Assembly: GCF_000801105.2 (NCBI RefSeq) | Contig: NC_079517.1 | Coordinates: 20,407,579 to 20,471,578 of the forward strand | From: Raphanus sativus | Lineage: Eukaryota; Streptophyta; Magnoliopsida; Brassicales; Brassicaceae | Reading direction: 5' to 3' | Length of the DNA stretch: 64,000 nucleotides | Part shown: positions 11,299 to 22,310 of the stretch, piece after piece | How positions within the stretch are numbered: position 1 is the first letter of the stretch | How the letters are laid out: each line of letters begins with the position of its first letter | The notes under the pieces: model-generated | Told to the model about the DNA's origin: nothing | The model's database searches: none | What the model saw: the letters and a program-made list of their open reading frames with translations, nothing else | Program-made: the position numbers and the translations under genes

Positions 11299-14200
11299 TT
11301 GGAATTGTCAAGGCTTGGGGCGGACTCAAGGTTTGACAATTCAACGGCTGCGGGAACTGCGTCAATACCACTTCCCGGAGATTTTATTTCTCATGGAAAC
11401 AAAAAAATGTCGGAATATTGTATTTGATTTGCAAGTTTGCTTGGGCTATGAGCGAGTCCACACTGTCAATCCGATTGGATACAGTGGAGGATTAGCAATT
11501 TTGTGGAAGAAATCTGTCAACCTTTCTATTAAAAGTTTGGATAAAAACATCATTGATTGCTTCGTCAATTTTGGAGATGCATCCTTCTTTCTGTCTTACG
11601 TTTATGGAGAGCCTGCCTATGATGGCAAGAGTGTTGTTTGGGAACGCCTTATGAGATTAGGGATGTGGAGAATGGAGCCTTGGAGTATTGTTGGGGACTT
11701 CAACGAAATCCTTAATAATGATGAGAAGATAGGTGGACCGAAAAGACCGGAAGCGTCGTTCAGACCCTTTGCTGAGATGCTAAGCTTTTGTAAGATGGAA
11801 GAGTTTAGTGGTAAAGGCAACAGATTTACGTGGAGCGGAACCAGATGGAAAAAACACATTCAGTGCTGCCTGGATCGCTGTTTTGGCAACAAAGCGTGGT
11901 TCGCAAGCTTCCCTAACTCTAACCAAACCTTTATGGATAAAAGGGGATCGGGTCATAGGCCTGTTTGGGTCAACCTGAGAGCATCTCCTGATGTACATAG
12001 AGGTCAGTTTCGGTTTGATAGGCGAATGCTTCATCACCCTGATGCAGTTAAAGAAGTGGAGCAACTGTGGGGAAGAAACAGAGGCTCTGAATCGGTTGGG
12101 GTGAAAATTCGCAAATGCAGACGAGTTTTGAGCAATTGGAAATGAAAGAGGCGTTTTAACGCGAAAGATAAAATTAGCTTACTGCAAGAGAGACTGGAGT
12201 GGTTTCAATCCAAGCCTTATCTATGTTGGTTTGTGATTGAGAATATTAAGAAGGAACTGATGTTGGCGTACAAGGAAGAAGAATTATTATGGAGGCAAAA
12301 GAGTCGAGAAAAATGGCTTAGGCATGGTGACAGGAATTCTAAATTCTTCCACCTATCGGTCAAAGCAAACAGATCAAGGAACCTCCTCGTCAAGTTGAAA
12401 GACAAAAACGGACAGGATCAGTGGTCTGATGCAGCTAAAGCGGAAGTTGCCATTGAGTATTTCTCGGAGCTCTTTACCTCCTCCAACCCTCCTTCTTACA
12501 AACCTGTTCTTCAGAGCATGAGGCCAAAAGTTACGCCTATGATGAATCGATGCCTTACTAGTCCTATCACGAAGGAAGAAGTAAGAGAAGCTATTTTTTC
12601 CATCTGTCCGGAGAGTGCTCCAGGTCTTGATGGCATGACTGGACTGTTTTTCCAAAAGTTTTGGGCGGTGATAGGGGATTCTGTGACAGCTGAGATCCAA
12701 GAAGTTTATCGGAAAGGCTCCATTCCTGATGATTGGAACTTCACCTTCCTCTGTCTCATTCCCAAGATACCAAACCCTGAGATCATGTCGGACCTTAGGC
12801 TTATTAGTCTCTGCTCGGTCCTGTATAAGACAGTTTCGAAGATCCTAGTCAAGAGGCTCCAACCATTTCTTAGTGACCTGGTATCGGTCAATCAGTCTGC
12901 CTTTGTCAGTGATCGTCTAATCCAAGACAACATAGTGATTGCACACGAGGCTGTCCATGCCCTCAAATCGCATCCTGTGGTGGCGTCGGACTTCTTAGCT
13001 GTCAAAACAGATCTTTCAAAGGCCTATGACCGTGTTGAATGGGGATATTTGGAAGAACTAATGCAGGTTATGGGGTTTGAAGATATTTGGATAAGTTGAG
13101 TGATGATGTGTGTTACCTCTATCTCCTTTTCAGTTCTCATAAATGACCAACCCTTTGGCATCATTTCACCGACTAGAGGCATCCGTCAGGGTGATCCTTT
13201 GTCACCCTTCCTATTTGTGCTCTGTGCTGAAGGGTTGTTGCACTTAATGAATATGGCAGAGAGGAACAATCTACTTACGGGAATGAGTTTCACTGAAGCA
13301 GGGCCCTCCATCCATCATCTCTTCTTCGCTGACGATAGCTTGTTCCTATGCAAAGCTTCTGTCCAACAATGCAAGAATCTGAAGAGAATATGGGACTTCT
13401 ATGGAGCTGCTTCTGGACAGTGCATCAACTTCCAAAAGTCGTCGATTTTTTTTGGCAGTCTGATACCTGAAGAGGAGAAAAATAAGATAAAAGACATTCT
13501 TGGCATCTTCAAGAAGGGAGGTTCCAGCAAATATCTTGGACTACCGGAAGCTTTCTGAGGATCTAAAGTGGAGCTGCTGTCCTACCTTAAAGAACGCACG
13601 CAGTGCAGGCTCGAGAGTTGGTTTATCAAGAAACTTTCCCAAGGAGGCAAAGATATTCTCTTAAAGTCGACGGCCTCGGCGCTGCCTGTATTTTCAATGT
13701 CCTGTTTTTAGACTTCCGAAGACAGTGATCAAGAAGATCGTCAGTTTGATGTCGAATTACTGGTGGAGCTCAGAACCTCATTTAAAAAAGATCCACTGGG
13801 TCATCTTGGGATAAACTTTGTCTTCCAAAAGCCCTTGGAGGTATGGGTTTCAGGGATTTAGAATGCTTTAACCAAGCTTTGCTTGCGAAGCAAGCATGGA
13901 AACTGGTGAACAATCCGAACTGTTTGATGGCAGCTTTCTTAAAAAGTAGGTACTTCCCCCATACTAACTTTCTTGAAGCGGGACCAGGAGCTAGACCTTC
14001 ATTTGCGTGGCGTAGTATCTTACATGGAAGAGAACTCTTAGAAAAAGGTCTGAAACGAGTGGTGGGGGATGGATCGAAAACGAGAGTTTGGTTGGATAAG
14101 TGGGTGGAAGACCCTGTCTTAGGCATGAGAGCTCCTTGGAGAAAGAACACAACCTTCAATGTCAACTTGATGGCGAAGGAACTGATTGATGTCCAGAGCA

Positions 14201-15409
14201 GGAAGTGGAACACTGCAGTGCTAAAAGAGACATTTGTAGCCGCTGATGTTGAGATGATCTTGGCTCATCAACCGTCGATTTCTCACGAGGATAGCCATAC
14301 CTGGAGGTTTAACAGAAGTGGGAACATGACGGTGAAATCTGCCTATTGGTTGGCAAGAAATCAGAAAATAAAGGAGATCTTCCCGGAAGTGCTCGCATCT
14401 CCCTCTCTTAATCCCATTAAAGAGAAGGCCTGGAAAGTAAAGACGGCCCCAAAGATAAGAACATTCTTATGGAAAGCCTTGAGTGAAGCTCTGCCTGTGG
14501 CTGATTTGATTATTAAAAGAGGCATGAAGATTGATGATACATGCCAGTTATGTGGAATGGAGAGAGAGACGATTCTACATACTCTATTCCTATGTGACCC
14601 AGCTAGACAACCGTGGGCTCTCTCAGGAATCTCTTTTCCGGCTTCTGCCTTCACAGAAGGACCCTTATTTGCTAACTTCAGCTACTTGATGAACTTGAAA
14701 GGTTCATCTTCGGGGCTTGAGGAAGATAAGAGGGCGTGGCCATGGGTTATATGGTGCATTTGGAAGAGCATAAATGATTTGACCTTTAAGGGAAGAAGAT
14801 GGGATCCAGAAGAGATCATAGTTAAGGCAAAAGAAGAGTCAAATGAGTGGTTTTTGGCTCAGCAAGTGGAAGACGAGGTTAAGATAGAGGATGATAGGAT
14901 AGCGACTTGTACAAAGAAACGCTGGACTCCACCGAAAGAGGGGTGGCTCATGTGCAATGTAGGCTTCGATTGGGACCAAAAGAAAAATCTTCTAGGAGTT
15001 GCGTGGATCGTAAGAAACCATAGGGGTGGTTCTCACTCACAGTCGGCGGGCTTTCTCTGAGGTAAGGAACCGAGATGAAGCCAGGCTCACCACTCTCCTG
15101 TGGGCTCTAGAAAGCATGACCAGTATGCGCTACAATCAGATTGTTATTGCTGGGGACTTTAAAGAGATCATCTTGGCGGTTCAGAACCCATCTCTATGGC
15201 CTGCTTTCAAGTTCCAAGTGGAAGAGGTGTCTAGAGTGCTGAGTTTGATGGATGTGTTTCAGCTAAAAGCTGTCTCTGTGGGAGAAAACAGAGGAGCAGC
15301 GATCATTGCTCAAAGTGTTACGAGGGAAGGGAGGCTGCAGTCGTATGTGGCTAACGGGCATCCTCCTTGGCTTTTTGAATTCTTTGTTAATGAAAGCCGG
15401 TTCCTCTAA
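11285..15409 (+). pseudogene. LINE ORF2: endonuclease, reverse transcriptase, zinc-finger and RNase H regions, broken
   Basis: Starting at ATG 11285 the N-terminus reads MSFLSWNCQGLG, the apurinic-type endonuclease. GDFNEIL follows, but the usual SDH motif appears as SGH (about 11948). The RT has [26 protein letters not shown] and FADD (13328-13339). A zf-RVT block (CQLCGMERETILHTLFLC, 14542-14595) and an RNase H-like end (15026-15409) follow. In-frame TGA codons lie at 12143, 13097 and 13556. Frameshifts lie near 13705, 13800 and 15030. The function would be to nick DNA and copy LINE RNA; this copy cannot make the full protein. Confidence 0.87.
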
Positions 15410-15580
15410 TGTTGTTCCCTGTTTTCTTTGCTTGGGTGGATGAGCAGTTGTAGTTTTGATCGAACAAGGCCAGTGTTGTGGACTGGATTGTGAGATCTTT
15501 TGTTTGTGTATTTGTAGTTGTGAACTTTGTGTTCTTTTAATCAGAAATTTCAGTTGGAAAAAAAAAAGATGTAGCTCAGG

Positions 15581-16105
15581 CTGAAGCGTACTACATGCAG
15601 GAAAACTTTTTACATATTATTTGAGAAAAATTTTAAATATGACATGTGTCATCACGATAATAATTTTCAAAATCCTTTTAAAAAAGATGGTTTATCTAAA
15701 CATGTAGTATATTTTTATTAAACTAATTATATAATTAACTATTAATGCATAAAAATTATTTGTCACTCTTTCTTTAAAAACATACAAAATCACCAAATTT
15801 GACCAAAATATATAACGACTAATGATTTTAAATAATAAAAATTTGATAATAATATGTACATCCTCTTTCATATTTGTTTAATTTTATATTATTAAAATAA
15901 ATTAAAAATCGCATTAATCATATAATAAAATTAGTTTTTTGTATATGTTATTTTTTGATATTTTTAAACAACTATAAATTAACAAAACTGTTAAAATTCC
16001 AACTTTGAAAATTTTGTGAACAATAGTTTAGTTCTTTATTTTATAACAAGATAAAAATGTTCATAAGACTGTATGAGTAGAAAATCTTATATAATAGATA
16101 TTCAG

Positions 16106-16149
<44 letters not shown>

Positions 16150-17430
16150 ATTTTGTTTAAAATAATCTATTTACCATATAAAATTTTCTTAAATATTAAA
16201 TTTCAAAATTTATATTGAACAGTCACTAAGAATTTAATATTTTACTTTCATAATTTTCATTAAATTTGTAAAATGATTATAAATTACTAAAAAGTATTAA
16301 AAGTTCCAAATTGAAACTATGTTATCCATGATTTTAAGAAAGTTATAATAAAAATATACAAATGATCATAAAACCATATGAATAGTTGACAAAAAAAAAA
16401 CCATATGAATAAGAAAAATTATTTAATAAATAATCATTTTAAAATCTACTATACATTTATGTTAATATAATTAAAATTATTTATAATCATATAAAATAAA
16501 TAGAAATGATTGTTTGGATTTATTTACCATAAGATGATTATAAGTAAATAACAATGATATATGTTTATACCAATTTAATTATATATGTAATAGTTATTGA
16601 CCTCTCAGTTATTTAATATGTTTGTTATTTTATTTTACTTTATAATATGTAAAAGAACACAAGTAAATAATAGTTTGAAAATTATTTTTATACATCTAAC
16701 ACTCATTTTGCGCTTGCGCGTATCTTACCCCAGATGAGTAATAAGATCGCACAACAAATAGGAAATTGAAAACACCCCAATCCTTGTTTAATTTTTATTG
16801 GTTATGAAAAGATCCAAATGATCAAAAAATCATATGAATATGAAATCTATTTTATAGATATTTAGATTAAATATATATTATTTAAATTAAACTATATCAT
16901 ATAAATATGTATAAATATGTTAATTTAGAAATTTGTATTGAAAATGTATTGAGACCTTATTAGTTTAACTTAAAAATCTGCATTAATTTTTTTCAAATGA
17001 TTATAAATTACTAAAACTATTAAAAATCTCTCATTGAAATTTTTTCGATTAATTGTTTTTGTTATAGCAAATATACAAATGTTAATAAAATCATATAGGT
17101 AGGAACTCTCAACTAATAAATATCCAAACTGAAACAGTCTATATAACTATTTTAATATGATTTAAGTTTAATTATATACAATATAAAATAAATAATAATA
17201 ATTGTTTGTATTTATTTACCAAAAAAATGTAAATAAAAATTGCAATTGCTTTGATTTATGTATCTACTCCAATTTAGTTAAATACATAATAGTTACTCAA
17301 TTCTAAATTATCAAATATATGTAAATATGTAAATCAACATAAAATAAATAATATATGTAAAAATAATTTGTATACATAATGTTCATTACGAGCAAGGCGC
17401 AAATCTTAACCAAGTTGGCTAATTAATATA
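15581..17430. repeat. AT-rich tract of diverged tandem units
   Basis: At least four related units can be aligned by eye, around the phrase 'ACAAATGNTNATAAAANCATATGA' and the nearby 'AATGATTATAAATTACTAAAA': near 15960-16080, 16260-16390, 16800-16880 and 16990-17110. The longer stretches 16340-16735 and 17060-17410 are also similar end to end, finishing with related GC-containing tips (TTGCGCTTGCGCGTATCTTA and GAGCAAGGCGCAAATCTTAA). I see no gene. A decayed Helitron-like family is possible, but I could not establish its ends. Confidence 0.5.
16109..16146. repeat. (AT)n microsatellite
   Basis: This is an uninterrupted AT dinucleotide run of about 19 units inside the AT-rich tandem tract. Confidence 0.95.
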
Positions 17431-17467
17431 CTAGTTAGAGGCTTAGAATGAACTTCCCAGTACTATG

Positions 17468-17804
17468 TAGGCCTGCAACTTTTAACCGGAACCGGTTACC
17501 CGAACCGGATCCGACCCAAAATGGACCAGTTTGATACGGTTTTGGTATTCGTCAATTTATTTGATGATAATTTATAAATAACCACGGATATCGGGTTGGG
17601 CTCGATTTTTATCTGGAACCGAACAGATACCCATTTTAAACCGGATTCTATGTAAAACACACACATAATTTCATATTGTGCGTGTCGAACTCGAGTTGGA
17701 AGGGGACGCAACGCTTGCAATACCACTGGGATACTTTCAAATTTGTTTTTAATTACACACATATTACAAGTATGTAGTCGATTTCAATTTATTTCTTCTT
17801 TAAA

Positions 17805-17861
<57 letters not shown>

Positions 17862-18054
17862 AATAAATAAAAAGATATTATTTCGGAATTTTTATTGTAT
17901 ATCCAAACCGATCCGGAATCGGGTGGAACCGAACCGAATCCGAATCGTAAGTCAACCAAGTACTCATTGGATACAGTTTCTAACTAACTGATTCACCCGG
18001 AACCGAACTGTTCTTACCCAAAACCGATCCGAATACCCGAAATCGCAGCTCTAA
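17468..18054. mobile_element. hAT-like non-autonomous element with CCGGAACCGG-rich body
   Basis: The left end TAGGCCTGCAACTTTTAACC and the reverse complement of the right end TTAGAGCTGCGATTTCGGGT are similar inverted ends. TACTATG occurs immediately outside both (17461-17467 and 18055-18061), and one more base outward differs (G/A), giving an 8-base duplication with one mismatch. The body is rich in AACCG/CGGTT words and contains an (AT)n run at 17812-17853. There is no coding capacity. Confidence 0.5.
17812..17853. repeat. (AT)n microsatellite
   Basis: This is an AT dinucleotide run following an A-run, inside the hAT-like element. Confidence 0.95.
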
Positions 18055-18479
18055 TACTATGATACAAATTTGGTAAAATGTTCTATAGATTGAGAGTAAT
18101 TAGCCAGACCATAATATGAATTCTAGTGTTATGAAAATTTTAAATGAAATGAAATGAAAAGTCATGTCATCACATGGTATTTGCTTTATTGTGACATTGC
18201 AGATGAAGGGCCACAATGTTAGATCAACATGAGACACTTATCTTAAAACCTCTTGACGTTCATCAACCCCATCTCTGGGAACTCTTCGTTTTTCGTTATT
18301 TAACTATTCCAAAACTCCATCGTCGATTATTCAATAAATTTTAAATATTACAACCTTTTTAGTACCCACTTTTTTATTTATCCTAAATAGGAAACTACAT
18401 CAGTATAAGAACTAACAATCTCCAACTAACATTCATATATTTTTTAATATATCTAAGTGTAAAATTTATAACAAGGACT
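18055..18479. other. AT-rich spacer, nothing recognised
   Basis: No gene, RNA or bounded repeat was seen. Confidence 0.5.
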
Positions 18480-18934
18480 AAAAGCATTTCCAACTTCAAT
18501 TCAATTTTCATTTCCATTTTTAAGTCGAATAGACATAAGGGCATCTCCAATCTAACTCAATTTTTACTTCAAAATGGAGTAAAAATGAATATAGAGTAAC
18601 ACATGCTCCAACCCAATTCCATATCTCACTCCATTTTGAAGTTTACTACATAAATAGAGTAATCTATATTTTTTTGTTCATAACTCTATTATAGAGTGAA
18701 GAATGAAGTAGGGTTGAAGCAATTTTACTTCATATTCACTTTTACTCCATTTTAGAGGAAAAAATGGAGTCTTACATTGGAGATGCTCTAAATTACTCGG
18801 ACATAAACTAATCATATACATTACTCAATTTATTTGTTCCAAAATTTAGTGGAGTTGGAATAAAGTTTAGTTTAATTTGAAATTACTCATTTTAAGAGAA
18901 AAAACAGAGTAATACACTGTAGATACTCTAAGCA
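18480..18934. repeat. Outer, older MITE split by a younger relative
   Basis: AAAGCATTTCCAACTTCAAT at 18482 and the reverse complement of the segment ending near 18934 (AGAGTATCTACAGTGTATTA) look like diverged inverted ends of the same family as the inner MITE at 18539-18788. The inner copy interrupts it. The assignment rests on visual similarity only. Confidence 0.4.
18539..18788. mobile_element. Tourist-like (PIF/Harbinger) MITE
   Basis: It is a 250-base element with ends GGGCATCTCCAAT and, inverted, GAGCATCTCCAAT. TAA stands on both sides (18536-18538 and 18789-18791), the target duplication typical of PIF/Harbinger MITEs. It has no coding capacity. Confidence 0.72.
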
Positions 18935-19069
18935 TATACAATTAGTAGCTTTTAATAATATAACCATTGAATATATCAGATTATGGGTTTGATTAGTATT
19001 ATATAGTTATCAGTTTAAAAAAGATAACAACTAATAGAAGACTAATTTTCAGAATGTATATATGGAAAA

Positions 19070-19071
<2 letters not shown>

Positions 19072-19125
<54 letters not shown>
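19072..19125. repeat. (TA)n microsatellite
   Basis: This is a run of about 27 TA units ending 20 bases before the CACTA-2 left end. Confidence 0.95.
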
Positions 19126-19131
<6 letters not shown>

Positions 19132-19144
19132 CATCCAAGACACA

Positions 19145-19560
19145 CACTACAAGAAAACACGCTGATACTGAGGGACATTTTCCTCGGTATGTCGTCGGAA
19201 TACGGTTATTCCGACGACATACCGAGGAAAATGTCCATCGAAAAAATTTCCTCGAAATTTCATTTTCCCTCGAAATTTCCTCGAAATTTTGTGACGGAAT
19301 TTCGAGGAACAAGAATTTCGAGGAGATTTAGAGGAGAGGCATTCGTCGAAGTGGTCGTCGATATATACTGAGGAACTTTCCTTCGGTATATACCGAGGAT
19401 GGTACCGAGGGAAGAGTCCTCCGAAAAATTTCGAGGAACTCGGCTCCTCGGAATATTCGAGGGACAGGTTCCTCGAAAATTTCGAGGGAAAGGTTCCTCG
19501 AAATTTTCCGAGGAAAACTTCCCTCGGTATATACCGATGACGGCTGTTCCTCGGAATGTT
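19145..19560. repeat. Left subterminal repeats of CACTA-2
   Basis: Dense copies of TTCCTCGAAATTTC / TTCCGAGGAA and CCTCGGTATATACCGAGG-type words occur, many palindromic, within 400 bases of the end. These are probable binding sites for the TNPA-like protein. Confidence 0.8.
19173..19236. repeat. Perfect 64-base hairpin
   Basis: Arms 19173-19202 and 19207-19236 are exact reverse complements over 30 bases with a 4-base spacer (CGGT). It lies 28 bases inside the left end of CACTA-2. Confidence 0.93.
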
Positions 19561-19723
19561 TTGAAAATTGTTTTTTTTAATAAAAAAATTATTTTTGAAA
19601 AAAAAATATTTTTAAAATTTAAATTCGAAAATATAAAATTAAATTTTAAATTTAAAACATATTATATAAATTCAAAGTCATACAAATCAAAATAAACATT
19701 TAGAGTTTTTGAAAGAAATTAAA

Positions 19724-20574
19724 CTACGGGTTTTGGAAGTCCGGGTCTGGCATGGTCTGGAAGTCCACGATGGCGTTCGGGTTCATGCTCCTCATCATCG
19801 CCATCATTTGCTCGTTCAGCTTCCTCTGTGCCTCCCAGCCCACCTCTTGACTCGCCACCATGGACTCCAGCGCAGATATGCGAGCATCTTTGTCCCTCAT
19901 CTGACTCAGAAGGACTTCTTGATCAACAAATGAGGGTGGTGCAGAAGCAGACGGAACCGAGTTGGACCGACGAGCCAAACCGAACAAACGGCCCTTCTTC
20001 TTTGGAACCGACTGAAAAAAAAAGTGTCAAATTTAAATAATATAAAAAATTGATTGAACTTTAAAAAATGAACTTACCGCTTCTACGATTTGGTTGATCC
20101 GAACCCGAGGCAAGCCGGTCGATCCCGTCGAATCGTCATCCTCGGTTTAAAGCTGAGACACTTCCTGTTCCATCTGACTGTCGATGAGGGTGACCACATC
20201 CCTCACAACACCATCATCAATCTCGCCGGTCTTCTTGTTGGTATACGCCGTCTTTATTAGGCGGAGATGATCAACCGGCTCCCCCTCATTTTCTTCCGCC
20301 TTGAAAAAAACATAAATTAAACAAACAATAGTAATTAAAAGAAATGTACAAAAAAATATTAGAATCTTAAATAATATAATAAAACCGACAAACTTACCAA
20401 GCGATCCCCCAGACTGGCTAAAGATTGAGCACCCAAGTTATGGACGTACATGCCCTTCCCCTTACGGTCGCTCTTGCGGTTGGTGGAGTTGGTGGAAGAA
20501 GTTGCTCTCACTTCGTTCTTACTCCAATGCACACCCAACTCCTGCCAGACGACGGGGTCCATCCTCTTTGGGGT
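19724..20574 (-). pseudogene. TNPA-like protein of CACTA-2, C-terminal exons
   Basis: Three exons can be read with GT/AG borders: 20574-20398 (with [19 protein letters not shown]), about 20301-20079 (with VDHLRLIKTAYTNKKTGEI), and 20011-19724 (with SVPKKKGRLFGLARRSNSV, then a heptad-rich segment and stop). A TAA sits in the middle exon at about 20146, where relatives would have Gln. The product is the subterminal-repeat-binding type of protein. The N-terminal exons are missing because of the internal deletion. Confidence 0.75.
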
Positions 20575-20629
20575 CTTTAAAAAAAAATTGTTAATTAAAT
20601 AAAAAAATATTTTAATAAATATAACGAGG

Positions 20630-21363
20630 CTTCCCACAAAATTTGCATGTAGTCCGCTGGTCATCCGCCCTCCAATAAATCATGCAGTTATCGCTGCATA
20701 CACCTATTACCTGATAAGATAAACCAACCCCAGCTACGAGTTTTTGAACCTCGTAGTATGAACCTGGAGCTACATTATCCTCAGGTAAAATACCTTTAAC
20801 AAAATTAGCTATCGCATCCACACAGTCTTCAGCCAAGTTATAATCTGTTTTAATGCCCATCAGTCTCATAGCAGATGATAAAGCTGAATGACCATCTCTG
20901 CAACCTTCGTACAATGGTTGCTTTCCAGCATCCAACATTTCATAAAATCTCATAGCTTCTGCATTGGGTAAATCTTCCCCTCTAAAATGATCATTTATCA
21001 TCTGCTCAGTACCTACACCATAATCTACATCCGCTCTAATTGGTTCTTCTAATCTAACCGCCGGCTGAGGTTCGCTAGTACTACCAAGTTCATAATCGGT
21101 TTCCCCATGATGATACCAAATTTTGTAACTTCGTGTAAACCCACTCAATAATAGATGAATCCAAACATCCCACTCTTTAATAATTTTTCTATTTTACAAT
21201 TAGAGCAAGGACATCTTAACTTACCTGTTTCTGCTTCCGGTTGTCGGCGAGCTACCCTCATGAACTCGATTATACCTTGATTGTATTCTTCCGTAAGCAA
21301 TCTCGTGTCCGAATCCAAATGAGGTCGATCGATCCAAGAACGAAAATAATTTGAAGAAGACAT
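20630..21363 (-). pseudogene. TNP2-like transposase, N-terminal part only
   Basis: ATG at 21363 opens MSSSNYFRSWIDRP, the transposase-associated domain at the start of TNP2 proteins, with a C-P-C-S-N-C cluster. A one-base frameshift near 21180 separates it from the continuation that reads GFTRSYKIWYHHGETDYE and ends near [11 protein letters not shown] at about 20630. The DDE catalytic domain is absent; the sequence passes straight into TNPA-type sequence. This is a truncated pseudogene created by internal deletion. Confidence 0.8.
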
Positions 21364-21439
21364 GTTTTTTTGGAATCAAATTCGTGAGACTAGGAGAGAA
21401 GAAGAAGAAATGGAGTGAATGAAGAGGAAGAGGGGTGGC

Positions 21440-21822
21440 TGTATTTATAGATGAAATCCTCCCGGCATACTGAGGAAATTCCGAGGAAATTCCGAGGGAA
21501 ACCGACATTTCCTCGAAATTTCCTCGGAATTTTTAAAATCCCCAACGGCTCTCCCAACGGCTCTCTAACGGCTACAAGATGTCGTCGAAATATTAGTAAT
21601 ATCCGTCGGTTTTTTCCGACGACCGTGGTTTCCTCGGTATTCCCTCGAAAATTACCGAGGAAGTTGGTATTCCTCGAAATTTCCTCAAAAAATAGTGAGG
21701 AAATTTCGAGGAAACCACATTTCTTGGTTTCCTCGGTATTTCCTCGATATTTGGTCAGAAATTTCCGATGAACTCATTTTCTCTCGGTATTTCCCTCACA
21801 ATCAGCGTGTTTTCTTGTAGTG
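21440..21822. repeat. Right subterminal repeats of CACTA-2
   Basis: It has the same TTCCTCGAAATTTCC / CCGAGGAA words as the left end. It includes a 17-base-arm hairpin at 21671-21712 (arms TCCTCGAAATTTCCTCA and its complement, 8-base loop). Confidence 0.8.
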
Positions 21823-22310
21823 ACACAATGAGTATGAGATGATACGTAGTGGAAAAGCTTGACTTCGACACTGTCTTTGGTTCTAGGATCCGTTATAGTC
21901 GACTTGATGCGAAATAAAAACGTAATGCTCAGAAATATGTGACTATAGAAAAAGAAACAAAAAATGATTTCGAGATTTGTGGTTAAAGTGGCATTCAAAC
22001 CTATCGCTTTCTTCCCCCGTGACATCATTGTCGAGGTTTATTGCTCTCTCTTGTGGTCCTTAAAGACTATTTAAATCTCTCTTATCACAGTCTCAGTTTC
22101 TATATATTTCAAGCCCCCAACACACTCTCATAGATACCTCCTCTCTTTTTTTTTCTTCTTAGTCTTTTCTTTTCAACTTTAAACCTTATAAAACCATAAA
22201 AGCTATATACCTACTTGCCACAGCTCATTTCTCAATTTCCTAAACTATTCTACAATCCAGTCAGAGTATAAACAAACAACTTAAGGCTTTTTTTTGCTAC
22301 ATTGTTTAAT
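21823..22310 (+). promoter_or_regulatory. Promoter and 5' leader of the PRE1-like gene
   Basis: A TATA box, TATATATTT, lies at 22101-22109, followed by a CCCCCAACACACTC stretch and a pyrimidine-rich leader with CTCTCTTTTTTTTTC near 22140. Transcription probably starts near 22135, giving a leader of about 175 bases. The CACTA-2 right end and its target duplication border this region at 21825, so only about 280 bases of original upstream DNA remain between the element and the TATA box. Confidence 0.65.

Larger units (their letters stand above)
9501..15565 (+). mobile_element. L1-type LINE retrotransposon, nearly full length
   Basis: A roughly 6.07-kb non-LTR element has a 5' leader (9501-9808), ORF1 (9809-11298), ORF2 (11285-15409), a short 3' region and an A-tail ending at about 15567. 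It is flanked by AAGATGCAGCTCAGG (9486-9500) and AAGATGTAGCTCAGG (15566-15580), a 15-bp duplication with one mismatch. That fits target-primed insertion of a complete copy. Both ORFs are interrupted by stops and frameshifts, so the copy is not autonomous now. Confidence 0.92.
19145..21822 (-). mobile_element. CACTA-2, internally deleted CACTA transposon
   Basis: The terminal inverted repeats are perfect over 22 bases (CACTACAAGAAAACACGCTG plus AT; 19145-19166 and 21801-21822). ACA stands on both sides (19142-19144, 21823-21825), the 3-bp duplication expected for CACTA elements. The 2678-bp body carries, on the minus strand, the N-terminal part of a TNP2-like gene (21363-20630) joined to a TNPA-like gene (20574-19724). 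The catalytic part of TNP2 is missing, so this is a deletion derivative needing transposase from elsewhere. Perfect ends and target duplication suggest it is not very old. Confidence 0.93.

Noticed and set aside
19054..19371. Overlapping reading frames rich in Ile-Tyr repeats on both strands
   Set aside because: They are translations of the (TA)n run and of the palindromic CACTA-2 end, not genes.
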